38,358 bases of DNA from Lachnospiraceae bacterium (GCA_021205305.1 JAJPXU010000028.1:1-38358); one strand, 5' to 3'. Shown: positions 23,713 to 32,042, counted from the first letter of the stretch. Notes: generated by a model not told the origin, from the letters alone. A program made the numbers and translations.

Positions 23713-26700
23713 TTATTCTATACTCTTCAGCGACTCTACCATATCAATCTTTTTCAGCCGGAAATGCATCACGAAATTCACAATGATCGAGAACCCAATC
23801 GTAAACAGGATGCTGATCACATAGCTTCTCAGGTAAATCGCCCGCCCGAACATACAGCTGTCGACTTCGACGGTCGTAATGATAAAAGCGTGCAGTGCTT
23901 TTCCGATAAGGACGCCCGCGGCCGCACCTATGATAGTAGTCACTGCGTTCTCGCGGAAGATATAGGCAGATACCTCTCCGTCATAGAACCCGAGAACCTT
24001 GAGTGTCGCCAGCTCTCGTCTGCGCTCGTTCATATTAATATTATTCAGATTGTACTGCACGACAAACGCCAGCAGTCCTGCCGATACGATCAAGACAATG
24101 ATGACCAGATCCAGGGCGCTGAGCATCGTGTCAATTGTCTCCTGCAGAGATTCCATATAGGTAATATTCACTGCCGCGTCACAGGCTAGTAATCCCGTCC
24201 CCACGTCCTCCAACTCGGCCAGGCTCTCTTCTGTACCATCGTAGTCTGTACAGAAGAAAATACTGTTGTATTCCGGCGTCTCCCCAAAAAGTTCCTCATA
24301 AAGGGTCGGCGTCAGATAAATGTAGTGGTAAAGATAGTTCTCGCAGATAGCCGCGATCGGAATGTCTACCGTGCTGCCATCGTCCCGGCTGATGCGGATC
24401 GAGTCTCCGACGGAAAGGTCAAATTCTTTCGCAATTTTTTCTGTAATGATCGCACCCTCATCCGTCAGCGTATAGGTTTCATCCGCTGTACGGCTGCGGA
24501 AAGTCAGGAATTTCTCCAGATCGTCCGCGTTTTCCGGCACATAAACATAGCTCGACCACTGTTTGCCGGTGCCGCTCGCATCCTGCCCGGCAATATCCAT
24601 GCTCTGCATATAAAATCGCTTCCAGCGGGTAATCCGATTATCCGAAGTGACCGCGTCAGTTAATTCTTCCAGTTCTTCTTCCTTGGCATCCGCATCATAG
24701 ACCAGCATCGCGTCATAGGTCTGCAGTTCACTGTACTGCAGCACGCCCACATCCCCAATGGAATCCCGCAGGCCATAACCCACCATCAGCAGACCCATGC
24801 AGCCGCCAATGCCGAATATTGTCATCAGCTGACGTCGCTTATAGCGCATCAGGTTACGCACCGTTGACTTCCAGTTGAAATTCAGATGCTTCCAGATAAA
24901 TGGAAGGTGCTCCAGAAAAACGCGTTTGCCCTGTTTCGGCGCTGGAGGACGCATCAGTTCAGCCGGAACCGTCCCCAAAGCCCGATAGCAGGCGGAAAAG
25001 GTCGCCCCCAGCGTACAGACCAGCGCTATCCCGGATGCGGCCAGTCCATAGGGCCAATTGTACGGCACAAGGATCGCCGGCTGATATTTGTACATAATCT
25101 GGTATGCTTTGATAATCACCCACGGAAATACCTTTTCGCCAAAGAGCACACCAAACATACTGCCGCAGGCCGTCGCCCAGAAGGCGTATTTCAGATATTT
25201 TTTCGAAATATCCCACTTGCCGTATCCGAGTGACTTGAGCGTACCGATCTGCGTGCGCTCCTCCTCGACCATACGGGTCATCGTCGTCAGGCTGATCAGC
25301 GCCGCCACCAGGAAGAAAATGACCGGAAAGACCTGCGCAATATTCGTCATACGATCCGCGTTTTCCCCATAACCAGTGTTTTCCGGAAGACAGCTGCGGT
25401 CATACACATACCATTCCGGATAAGCAAGGTCGGCCAGTTCTTTCTCCGCGTCCGCAATCTTCTGCTGCGCGTCCGCGATCTCTTCCTCCGCGTCCGCGAT
25501 TTCCTGCTGCGCGTCCGCAATCTTCTGCTCCGCCTCAGCTTTGCCCTCATAGTAATCGTCCCAGCCGTCCGCGATTTCCTGCTCCGCCTCGGCCAGTTCT
25601 TCCTCCGCGTCCGCGATCTCTTCCAATGCATCCGCGACCTCCGCTCTGGCATCCTCAATCTCCTGCTGACCATCCTCCAGCTGCTTTAATCCATATTTAT
25701 ACTCATAAACGGAAGAATAATACTGCGCCCAACCGTCGTCCAGCTCCGCACGCGCTTCTTCCAGCTGCATCCGCGCCTCTTCCAGCGCGGCATAACCATC
25801 CTCTACCTCCTGCTGGGCCTCGGCAAGCTCCTCCTGTGAAGACTCCAGCTGGGCCTTTGATGAGGCAAGCGTCGCTTTTGACTCCGCGAGCGTCTGTTTC
25901 TGTTCCGCCAGCTCCTCTTCCGCCGCCGTAAGTGTGGCCGCTGTCTCATCCAGAGTCGCCTGCCCCTCTTCCAGCTGCGTCTTCGCCGCTGCCAACTGTT
26001 CCTCGGCCGCCGTAAGCGCGGCCTCCTGCTCCTCCAGCTGCGCGGTCGCGGCATCCAGCTGCGCCTGTGCGCTCGCCATCTCGGTCTCCTGCGCGTCCAG
26101 CTGTGCCTTCGTCGCGGCAAGAGTCGCTGCTGCTTCATCCAGCGCCGGTTTCTGCGCCGCCAGTTCGCTCTCGGCCGCCGTAAGCTGCGCCTGGAGCGTC
26201 TCCGCCGTCGCCTGCGCCTCCGCAATCGTCTGCGGAAGAGACGACACCTGCGCCTGTGCCGCAGCAAGTTCACTTTGCTTTTGCGCCAGATTTGCCTGCG
26301 CCGCAGCGAGCTGCTCCTTTAATGCCGAAACATCTGACCCTGACGCGGAGTCAATCGTCTGTGCCAAATCAATGCCATCTGTAGATGCATTGTCCTGCCC
26401 GGAAGCAACGCTCTGCGCAGATGCACTGTCCTGTGTGGAAGCATCGCTTTGCGCAGAATCACCGCTCGCCGCAATCTGCGCTTGCAGGCTGGCAATTTCA
26501 CTGTTTAGTGTCTCAATTTCCGATGTCAATATGGACACCTGCGCCACCGCGGTATCATACGCGCTTTGTGCGTTCTCAGCCGCCGCCACAGCAGAATTGT
26601 AAGCCGTGCGCAGCTCTTCCACCTGTGCGGCGGCACTATCATAAGCACTCTGAGAAGACGCAAGCTGGGCGGCTCCCGTGTTATAGCTCTCCCACGCCGC

Positions 26701-28146
26701 ATCTAACTGCGCCCGTCCGGCGTCATAGGTACTCTGCTGCGCGGCCAGTTCCGTCTTTGCCGCTTCCAGCGTCTCCCGGCCTGCTTCCACTTCAGCGACA
26801 GACGCCTCATAGGTACTCTGATTCCCGGCAAGCTCTGCCACGCCCTGCTCATAAGCGGCCCATCCTTCAGCCAGTTGCTCTTCGGCCTCCGCGATCTGCG
26901 TCTCACCGGACGTAATCTGCGCCAGGCCATCATTGTACTGTTCCCAGCCGGAAGCGATCTGCTCTGCGCCGGAATCAATTTCCTCCTGTGCGGATTCGAG
27001 CTGCTCTTCGGCCTCTTCCGATTCGCTCTCGTACTCTGCAAGACCGCTGGCATATTCCGCCTCATTTGTTTTTAGCGTATAGTAAGCGTCTCGGAGCTCA
27101 CTGCGCGCTTCCGCAATCGTCTCCTCATTTTCGGCCAGCTCTGCTTCCCCATCTGCCAGCTCGGACTGTGCCTCCGCGACGGTCTCCTTCGAATCTGCCA
27201 GCTCCGCTTTCCCGTCCGCTAACTCTGACTCCGCCGCCAGAAGCTCCGATTCCGCCTCGGCCAGCTCCGACTCTGCCTCGGATTCTGCGTCCGCCAGCTC
27301 CTGCTTCGCGTCCGCCAATTCCTGCTCGCCGTCTTCTACCTCCGCGCGCGCTTCCTCAATCTCTGACTCAGCTTCCTCCTGAATCTCCGTATAGCGCGCC
27401 TCACAACGCACATCCTCGATCGCCTCAATCCGCTCCTGGACCTCTGCCACCAGATCATCGTAAGCGTCCGTGTAGGCCATCTCTTCCTTTGCGCCCTCGA
27501 CCTGCACATAAATCACACTATAAACATCCGAATCAAACTCTTCCACAGTCACGTAAACAAAACCGGAGAGCGTACCTGTCCCCAGCGTCGTACTGCCGCG
27601 GTCATTTGCGATATAACAGGGGCTGTAACCGATACCGGTAATCGTCAGTTCTCTATGTACCAGATAAGAATCGTCCTCATCCTCCACGGTAATCTCCAGC
27701 ACATCCCCCACTTCATAGCCCTTCGAATCCGCAAAAGCCTGATCCAGGAAGCATTCCCCTGCCTGCGACGGAAGACTGCCTGTGCTCACCGCTACCTGAT
27801 TCATCGTCTCCGGAAACGCCTCTACGTGAAGAACCGACTGCGAAGATTCATCCCCCGTATAGACATCCTCCATATAAGTACCCTCGGCCGCCGCCACGCC
27901 TTCCACCGCCGCGATGGCCGCCACATCGTCCTTGGTCAGTCCCATGGTACTGATCACACGAATATCCATCAGGTTGGCGTCGTCAAAATAGGTATCCTCC
28001 GTAACCCGCATATCCGGCGCCGCGGACTGCAGCCCAGAGAAAAAAGACACGCCCAATGCCACAATCAGAAAAATGGACAAAAAGCGGTTCATGCTCTTTT
28101 TTACTTCCATCCGGAAATCTTTTTTTAGCGCACGTTTTCTCCTCAT
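23713..28146 (-). CDS. Very large FtsX-type ABC permease with extracellular coiled-coil rod
   Basis: Permease of 1477 aa, about twice a normal two-FtsX-domain protein. One membrane segment (about 19-38) is followed by a globular MacB/FtsX-like extracytoplasmic domain (about 45-235). Next is a rod of about 660 residues (about 245-905) of Ala/Glu/Leu-rich repeats such as AELADSKETVAEAQSELADG. The rod is interrupted near 559-602 by a Ser/Asp/Gln-rich segment that should break the helix. The C-terminal third has two FtsX domains with further membrane segments, beginning IAQVFPVIFFLVAALISL near 937 and NINMNERRRELATLKVLGFY near 1385. It begins seven bases after the ATPase gene and forms a transporter or mechanotransmission complex with it. 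The function is unknown; envelope-protein or lipid handling and peptidoglycan-hydrolase control are both plausible for FtsX relatives. Confidence 0.88.
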   Translation of the reverse strand: MRRKRALKKDFRMEVKKSMNRFLSIFLIVALGVSFFSGLQSAAPDMRVTEDTYFDDANLMDIRVISTMGLTKDDVAAIAAVEGVAAAEGTYMEDVYTGDESSQSVLHVEAFPETMNQVAVSTGSLPSQAGECFLDQAFADSKGYEVGDVLEITVEDEDDSYLVHRELTITGIGYSPCYIANDRGSTTLGTGTLSGFVYVTVEEFDSDVYSVIYVQVEGAKEEMAYTDAYDDLVAEVQERIEAIEDVRCEARYTEIQEEAESEIEEARAEVEDGEQELADAKQELADAESEAESELAEAESELLAAESELADGKAELADSKETVAEAQSELADGEAELAENEETIAEARSELRDAYYTLKTNEAEYASGLAEYESESEEAEEQLESAQEEIDSGAEQIASGWEQYNDGLAQITSGETQIAEAEEQLAEGWAAYEQGVAELAGNQSTYEASVAEVEAGRETLEAAKTELAAQQSTYDAGRAQLDAAWESYNTGAAQLASSQSAYDSAAAQVEELRTAYNSAVAAAENAQSAYDTAVAQVSILTSEIETLNSEIASLQAQIAASGDSAQSDASTQDSASAQSVASGQDNASTDGIDLAQTIDSASGSDVSALKEQLAAAQANLAQKQSELAAAQAQVSSLPQTIAEAQATAETLQAQLTAAESELAAQKPALDEAAATLAATKAQLDAQETEMASAQAQLDAATAQLEEQEAALTAAEEQLAAAKTQLEEGQATLDETAATLTAAEEELAEQKQTLAESKATLASSKAQLESSQEELAEAQQEVEDGYAALEEARMQLEEARAELDDGWAQYYSSVYEYKYGLKQLEDGQQEIEDARAEVADALEEIADAEEELAEAEQEIADGWDDYYEGKAEAEQKIADAQQEIADAEEEIADAQQKIADAEKELADLAYPEWYVYDRSCLPENTGYGENADRMTNIAQVFPVIFFLVAALISLTTMTRMVEEERTQIGTLKSLGYGKWDISKKYLKYAFWATACGSMFGVLFGEKVFPWVIIKAYQIMYKYQPAILVPYNWPYGLAASGIALVCTLGATFSACYRALGTVPAELMRPPAPKQGKRVFLEHLPFIWKHLNFNWKSTVRNLMRYKRRQLMTIFGIGGCMGLLMVGYGLRDSIGDVGVLQYSELQTYDAMLVYDADAKEEELEELTDAVTSDNRITRWKRFYMQSMDIAGQDASGTGKQWSSYVYVPENADDLEKFLTFRSRTADETYTLTDEGAIITEKIAKEFDLSVGDSIRISRDDGSTVDIPIAAICENYLYHYIYLTPTLYEELFGETPEYNSIFFCTDYDGTEESLAELEDVGTGLLACDAAVNITYMESLQETIDTMLSALDLVIIVLIVSAGLLAFVVQYNLNNINMNERRRELATLKVLGFYDGEVSAYIFRENAVTTIIGAAAGVLIGKALHAFIITTVEVDSCMFGRAIYLRSYVISILFTIGFSIIVNFVMHFRLKKIDMVESLKSIE

Positions 28147-28153
28147 ACATCAA

Positions 28154-28858
28154 CTACCACTCTATATATTCCACCGACATCGGCGCCTCATTTCTGTACT
28201 GCTCGGCCACCTGGCCGTTTTTGATCCGGATCACGCGATCTGCCATCGGCGCAATTGCCGAATTGTGTGTAATCACCAGCACCGTCATCCCCCGCTCCCG
28301 GCACATATCCTGCAAAAGCTTCAGAATCACCTTACCGGTCTGATAATCCAGCGCGCCCGTCGGCTCATCACAGAGAAGAAGCTTCGGGTTCTTCGCCAGC
28401 GCCCGCGCAATGGAAACACGCTGCTGTTCCCCGCCGGAAAGCTGCGCCGGAAAATTTTTCATACGCGACTCAAGCCCTACCTCTTTGAGCACACTCCCGG
28501 CATCCAGCGGATGTTTGCAGATCTGATTGGCCAGTTCCACATTCTCCAGCGCGGTCAGGTTCTGCACCAGATTGTAAAACTGAAAGACAAAACCGATGTC
28601 ATTTCTCCGGTAAGCGGTCAGCTTCCTCTGGTTATACTTCGCGATATCATCCCCGTCGACCCAGACGCTGCCGCTCGTCGCAGAATCCATCCCGCCCAGG
28701 ATATTCAGCACCGTCGTCTTCCCGGCGCCGCTCGGCCCCACGATCACGACAAACTCACCCTTGCCAATCTCAAAATCAATCCCGTCCACCGCGTGAATCT
28801 CCACCTCACCCATGCGATAAATCTTCGTCACATGTTCCAGCTTTACATATGCGTCCAT
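28154..28858 (-). CDS. ABC transporter ATPase, LolD/MacB type
   Basis: ATPase (234 aa) partner of the giant FtsX-like permease. Walker A is GPSGAGKTT near residue 40; the LolD/MacB motif is seen in [20 protein letters not shown]; the signature is [15 protein letters not shown]; Walker B is [12 protein letters not shown]. The chosen ATG at 28858 gives the normal N-terminus [18 protein letters not shown], with AAGGAAAC upstream; the longer frame to 28900 has no homology. The gene is first in a two-gene operon with promoter TTGCAT-17-TAAAAT. Confidence 0.92.
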   Translation of the reverse strand: MDAYVKLEHVTKIYRMGEVEIHAVDGIDFEIGKGEFVVIVGPSGAGKTTVLNILGGMDSATSGSVWVDGDDIAKYNQRKLTAYRRNDIGFVFQFYNLVQNLTALENVELANQICKHPLDAGSVLKEVGLESRMKNFPAQLSGGEQQRVSIARALAKNPKLLLCDEPTGALDYQTGKVILKLLQDMCRERGMTVLVITHNSAIAPMADRVIRIKNGQVAEQYRNEAPMSVEYIEW

Positions 28859-28912
28859 AGGAATCCGTTTCCTTTCCAGTCTGGCCTTGCTTGCTGCCAC
28901 TACGTTGCTTCT

Positions 28913-28946
28913 ATTTTAATAACCCGAACAATAATATGCAATTGTT
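28913..28946 (-). promoter_or_regulatory. Promoter and possible operator of the FtsX-type ABC operon
   Basis: Minus-strand -35 TTGCAT (28941-28936), 17-base spacer, -10 TAAAAT (28918-28913). An inverted repeat AACAAT (28927-28932) / ATTGTT (28941-28946) with an eight-base spacer overlaps the -35. It is a candidate site for the divergently encoded ArsR protein. Confidence 0.5.
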
Positions 28947-29293
28947 TTATGAAAATTTAAGACTATTGTTGTTATATTTTACCGATGAAATACCACAGAT
29001 GGGGTCGCCAAGAATCTCTCTCACTTCTTTGCAAATCTCTTCGAACCGGATCAGACACTTTCCTCTATCTGTACTTGCCGTGCCCTCTGGCTGTTCATAA
29101 GTAAAAACCTTCTTTTCGACTTTATCTTTTGTTTATAAATGCATGTTATCACATAGCCAAAAGTTCGTCAATATGTTTCTTAGATTGTATCGCCATGTTT
29201 TATTTGTTGATAATCGCAACTAATTATTTAAGTTCGCAGGCAAGTCTAAGACAAATTTGCGTACTTTGCTTTTTTGTTTTTCAATTGTGCATC

Positions 29294-29322
29294 TTCACAA
29301 AACGGGCAGGATGAATTATAAT
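29294..29322 (+). promoter_or_regulatory. Promoter of the ArsR-type regulator gene
   Basis: -35 TTCACA (29294-29299), 17-base spacer, perfect -10 TATAAT (29317-29322), 44 bases before the ATG at 29367, which has AAGGAG upstream. Confidence 0.65.
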
Positions 29323-29366
29323 ATACATTAAAAAATCTTCAAGTTGTTTTAAGAACAAGGAGAAAT

Positions 29367-29831
29367 ATGGGTAAAAACAAGGAAAAGAAAGCGAAAAAAG
29401 CCGCCGAAAGAAAGGAAAAAACGAAAACCGGAAAACCAAAAGCGGCAAAAAACAGTGAAAAACCAAAACGCCAGGTCACTCTATATCCTGAGAGTTTTGA
29501 AAAGACTGTATTGCCGACACCTGTTCCGAAAAAGGAGCCGCCGAGGCTCCCTGATGACGCTTTTACGCAGAAAATGCTCATCATTTTCCAGGCGCTCTCC
29601 GATGAGAACCGCCTGAAGATCATGAACCTGCTCGCCGAGCGGGAACGGTCTACGCCAGAACTGCTGGAATCTGTAAATATCGTCCAGTCCACGATGTCAC
29701 ATCATATGAAGGTTTTGTCCGAAGCCGGGCTGGTCCAAAGCCGGAGGGCAGGAAAGCGCTCCTGCTATTCTGTGCGAAAAGATACCCTGGAACAGGCAGC
29801 CGCGTATTTTGAGTTTCTGCGCAGAGAATGA
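29367..29831 (+). CDS. ArsR-family regulator with lysine-rich N-terminal tail
   Basis: DNA-binding regulator (154 aa). Residues 65-152 are a typical ArsR winged helix (MLIIFQALSDENRLKIMNLL, then STPELLESVNIVQSTMSHHM, then LVQSRRAGKRSCYSV). The first 64 residues are an extension of about 40% Lys/Arg/Glu followed by a proline-rich linker (TVLPTPVPKKEPPRLP). No cysteine metal site such as ELCVCDL is present, so it is probably not a classic arsenic or cadmium sensor. The basic tail could add non-specific DNA or RNA contacts. It is divergent from the FtsX-type ABC operon and is the obvious candidate regulator of it. Confidence 0.85.
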   Translation: MGKNKEKKAKKAAERKEKTKTGKPKAAKNSEKPKRQVTLYPESFEKTVLPTPVPKKEPPRLPDDAFTQKMLIIFQALSDENRLKIMNLLAERERSTPELLESVNIVQSTMSHHMKVLSEAGLVQSRRAGKRSCYSVRKDTLEQAAAYFEFLRRE

Positions 29832-29846
29832 CCGGATACCGTTATA

Positions 29847-30004
29847 AGGAGCCGTCGCGAAATTATATGCCCATCTTGCACCGGCTAACACGCGAATCGC
29901 AAGCGATAAAATCCTCAGCGCAGCCCGCTGCGCCTACGTTTTTATCGCTTGTGCTTCACGCATTATCCGGCACAATCTGAACATATTATTTTGCGACGGC
30001 TCCT
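29847..30004. repeat. 158-bp near-perfect palindromic element
   Basis: The first 23 bases (starting AGGAGCCGTCGC) match the reverse complement of the last 23 at 21 positions. Pairing continues inwards through AAGCGATAAAA/TTTTATCGCTT to a GCGCAG-CCCG-CTGCGC tip, so nearly the whole element can fold into one long hairpin. It lies 16 bases after the ArsR stop. No open frame is inside and no clear target-site duplication is seen. It may be a MITE-like or REP-like mobile repeat, and could also end transcription. Confidence 0.8.
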
Positions 30005-30080
30005 AAGTCACACCTGTAGCGGATAAGATAACGTAAAATTGGTCATAGTGTGACTTGTAAACAAGACTGGAGTGATGTAT

Positions 30081-30245
30081 ATGAACAGAAATGACCGAGA
30101 ACTGCATAATAACTGGGAGGAATCCTGGGAACGCCCTGAGCAGAACCGTGGAAATGGACTTACCGCACCTCAGATTTTGCTGATCATCCTTGCGGTACTG
30201 CTGCTCGCAGCGCTGATTGCAATGCTGGTTTTGTTTTTTGCCTGA
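30081..30245 (+). CDS. Small single-span membrane protein, 54 aa
   Basis: Not recognised as a named family. The N-terminal 30 residues are polar (MNRNDRELHNNWEESWERPE), then one hydrophobic helix (QILLIILAVLLLAALIAMLV) runs to the C-terminus, giving a small N-in or N-out membrane peptide. A good ribosome binding site (GGAG, eight bases before the ATG) and a clean stop support translation. It sits alone between the palindromic element and the citrate synthase promoter. No function is assigned. Confidence 0.65.
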   Translation: MNRNDRELHNNWEESWERPEQNRGNGLTAPQILLIILAVLLLAALIAMLVLFFA

Positions 30246-30307
30246 GCGTTTGGAGGTTTTGTAGCCGTTTGCCCTGAATTTAAACCATGTTTTGGCATTT
30301 TCATGAT

Positions 30308-30335
30308 TTGACTATTTACAAAAATGTGCTACAAT
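30308..30335 (+). promoter_or_regulatory. Promoter of the citrate synthase gene
   Basis: -35 TTGACT (30308-30313), 16-base spacer, -10 TACAAT (30330-30335). The predicted transcript has a leader of about 165 nt before the ATG, which contains the shared motif and the terminator described next. Confidence 0.65.
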
Positions 30336-30375
30336 AACCTGTAATAACAACAATTTGCAGGAATTATATTTTATA

Positions 30376-30472
30376 TTTCAGAACAGCAGGCAATTCTGAC
30401 TGTTACGATTCAAATAACCGGCGAGGATGGCGGGCTCTTGGCGCGGATGCGCAGGTGCCAGGCCATTTTTTT
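30376..30472 (+). promoter_or_regulatory. Attenuator-like leader of citrate synthase
   Basis: The leader begins with the 16-base motif TTTCAGAACAGCAGGC (30376-30391), found identically in the shikimate kinase leader. It ends with a terminator-like hairpin, CTTGGC with GCCAGG inside ATGG/CCAT (30427-30466), followed by seven T (30466-30472). The terminator lies before the ribosome binding site, so expression could depend on read-through. Confidence 0.55.
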
Positions 30473-30508
30473 CTGTCAGAAACGTTTTTCATAAGAGGAG
30501 GATTCACC

Positions 30509-31876
30509 ATGGCATTTAGTGAAACAGAAAAAAAGATAAGGGATATCAAGCTGACAGAGCTGGCCAGATACTGTCTGACCTCCAGCGAGTTTGACCTGAA
30601 CCTGTACGCGGAATACGATGTAAAACGCGGCCTGCGTGAATCCGACGGAAAGGGCGTGCTGACCGGTCTGACCGAGATCTCCGATGTCGTCGCGTTCCGC
30701 ACGGAAAAGGGGAAAAAAATTCCCGCGGACGGCGAACTGTATTTCCAGGGCTACAACGTCATGGATCTGAAAAACGGTTTTGGCGACCGGCGCTTCAATT
30801 ATGAGGAGATCGTTTATCTGCTCCTTTTTGGCGCCCTGCCGAACCGTCAGCAGCTGGATTCCTTTCTGGAAATCCTTGCACAGTACCGCGAGCTGCCGAA
30901 TAAATTCGTGCGCGATGTCATTATGAAAGCGCCCAGCCAGAACCTGATGAATGCGCTGCAGAAAAGTGTGCTGACGCTCTACTCTTACGATGAAAACCCG
31001 GACGATATTTCGATTCCGAACGTACTCAAGCAGAGCCTGTCGCTGATCGCTACCCTTCCGCTGATTTCCGTGTATGCATACCACGCTTATCAGCACTACA
31101 ACAACGATGAAAGTCTCGTCATCCGCTACCCGGATCCGAAGCTTTCGACTGCGGAAAACATCCTCCGAACGCTGCGCCCGGATGGCCAGTATACGGAACT
31201 GGAAGCGCGGGTGCTTGACATCGCGCTCGTGATTCACGCAGAGCATGGCGGCGGTAACAACTCCACCTTCACCACGCACGTTGTGACTTCCACAGAGACG
31301 GATACCTACTCCGCTATCTCCGCGTCGCTCGGCTCTCTGAAGGGACCCAAGCACGGCGGCGCGAACCTGAAAGTCGAGCAGATGTTTTCCGATATCCGCG
31401 AACACGTAAAAGACTGGGAAAACGAAGAACAGCTCCGTGATTATCTGCTGAAAATCATCCGCGGACAGGCTTTTGACGGCCGCGGCCTGATCTATGGCAT
31501 GGGGCACGCGGTTTATACTCTCTCCGACCCACGAGCGGTAATTCTGAAAGAATACGCAAAAACACTCTCCGAAGCCAAGGGGCTTACCCAGGAATTCGCC
31601 CTCTATGAGAATGTAGAGCGGATCGCCCGCGAGGTGCTGACCAGTGAAAAGCATCTGCACAAGCCTATTTGCTGCAACGTCGACTTTTACAGCGGATTCG
31701 TTTATTCCATGCTGGGCATTCCCAGAGAGCTCTTCACTCCGATCTTCGCCATCTCCCGTATGGCCGGCTGGAGCGCGCACCGCATGGAAGAACTGGTCAA
31801 CGGCGGCAAAATCATCCGCCCGGCTTACAAATATGTCGGACATCATGTGCCGTATCTGCCGCTTGAGAAACGATAG
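30509..31876 (+). CDS. Citrate synthase
   Basis: Citrate (or 2-methylcitrate) synthase (455 aa), condensing oxaloacetate with acetyl-CoA. Catalytic histidines are seen at 282 (GPKHGGAN) and 333 (GMGHAVYTLSDPR); HAEHGGGNNSTF (243-254) is the preceding active-site helix. The Arg of the usual GHRVY is Ala here, as in other long clostridial citrate synthases. The protein is longer than the common 370-430 aa forms because of an N-terminal extension. The start is the ATG at 30509 behind GAGGAGG; an upstream in-frame ATG lies before the ribosome binding site. It is single, with no aconitase or isocitrate dehydrogenase beside it, so it probably feeds glutamate synthesis. Confidence 0.92.
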   Translation: MAFSETEKKIRDIKLTELARYCLTSSEFDLNLYAEYDVKRGLRESDGKGVLTGLTEISDVVAFRTEKGKKIPADGELYFQGYNVMDLKNGFGDRRFNYEEIVYLLLFGALPNRQQLDSFLEILAQYRELPNKFVRDVIMKAPSQNLMNALQKSVLTLYSYDENPDDISIPNVLKQSLSLIATLPLISVYAYHAYQHYNNDESLVIRYPDPKLSTAENILRTLRPDGQYTELEARVLDIALVIHAEHGGGNNSTFTTHVVTSTETDTYSAISASLGSLKGPKHGGANLKVEQMFSDIREHVKDWENEEQLRDYLLKIIRGQAFDGRGLIYGMGHAVYTLSDPRAVILKEYAKTLSEAKGLTQEFALYENVERIAREVLTSEKHLHKPICCNVDFYSGFVYSMLGIPRELFTPIFAISRMAGWSAHRMEELVNGGKIIRPAYKYVGHHVPYLPLEKR

Positions 31877-31885
31877 ATGAATCGA

Positions 31886-31972
31886 GCAGGAGACGACTTG
31901 TCGACTCCTACTCGCCTGCGTGGGCCGGGTGCGGCTTTAGCCGCAAGACTCCTTGCCCGGCCCTGCGCATGA
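31886..31972 (-). repeat. GC-rich structured repeat, copy 2
   Basis: On the minus strand it begins ATGCGCAGGGCCGGG directly after the hairpin at 31972-32009. It contains GGGCCGGG/CCCGGCCC enclosing TGCGGCT/AGCCGCA, and a second hairpin AGGAGTCGAC/GTCGTCTCCT. It matches the copy at 16010-16105 along its length with substitutions that mostly keep the TGCGGC hairpin. A shorter piece (ATGCGCAGGGCCGCGA) follows the ecfT stop near 4894-4879. Confidence 0.65.
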
Positions 31973-32015
31973 AAAGCCAGCCTGTACACAGAATATCAGG
32001 CTGGCTTTTCTTTTT
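31972..32015. terminator. Bidirectional terminator between citrate synthase and the DUF4340 gene
   Basis: Perfect 13-bp stem AAAAGCCAGCCTG / CAGGCTGGCTTTT (31972-31984 with 31997-32009). It is followed by CTTTTTTG on the plus strand and by TTTTC on the minus strand. It should end both the citrate synthase transcript and the convergent GldFG/DUF4340 transcript. Confidence 0.85.
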
Positions 32016-32042
32016 TGTTACAGGGCGTTCCCGCCCTGTTTT

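Larger units (their letters stand above)
28859..29366. other. Divergent control region between the FtsX-type ABC operon and the ArsR gene
   Basis: This 508-base region has an AT-rich half near each gene. Apart from the promoters and operator listed separately, I see no complete gene. A minus-strand open frame without any ATG runs from 29132 to 28947 (61 codons). Its composition looks coding (for example CLIRFEEICKEVREILGD), but it may be only a remnant. Confidence 0.5.

Noticed and set aside
25934-26602. A 222-codon plus-strand frame rich in Ala, Ser and Cys
   Set aside because: It is the complement of the Ala/Glu/Leu repeat of the coiled-coil permease; the low-complexity composition and lack of a ribosome binding site show it is a shadow.
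26988-27641. A 217-codon plus-strand proline/arginine-rich frame
   Set aside because: Same cause: it is antisense to the rod-encoding repeats of the large permease.
23713-28146. The tandem repeats of the large permease as a DNA satellite or CRISPR-like array
   Set aside because: The repeats keep the reading frame and encode heptad-like helices; units vary in sequence and have no constant spacers.
30476-31846. A 456-codon open frame antisense to citrate synthase
   Set aside because: It lies wholly opposite a clear enzyme gene, has no family motifs, and is explained by the codon bias of the plus-strand gene.
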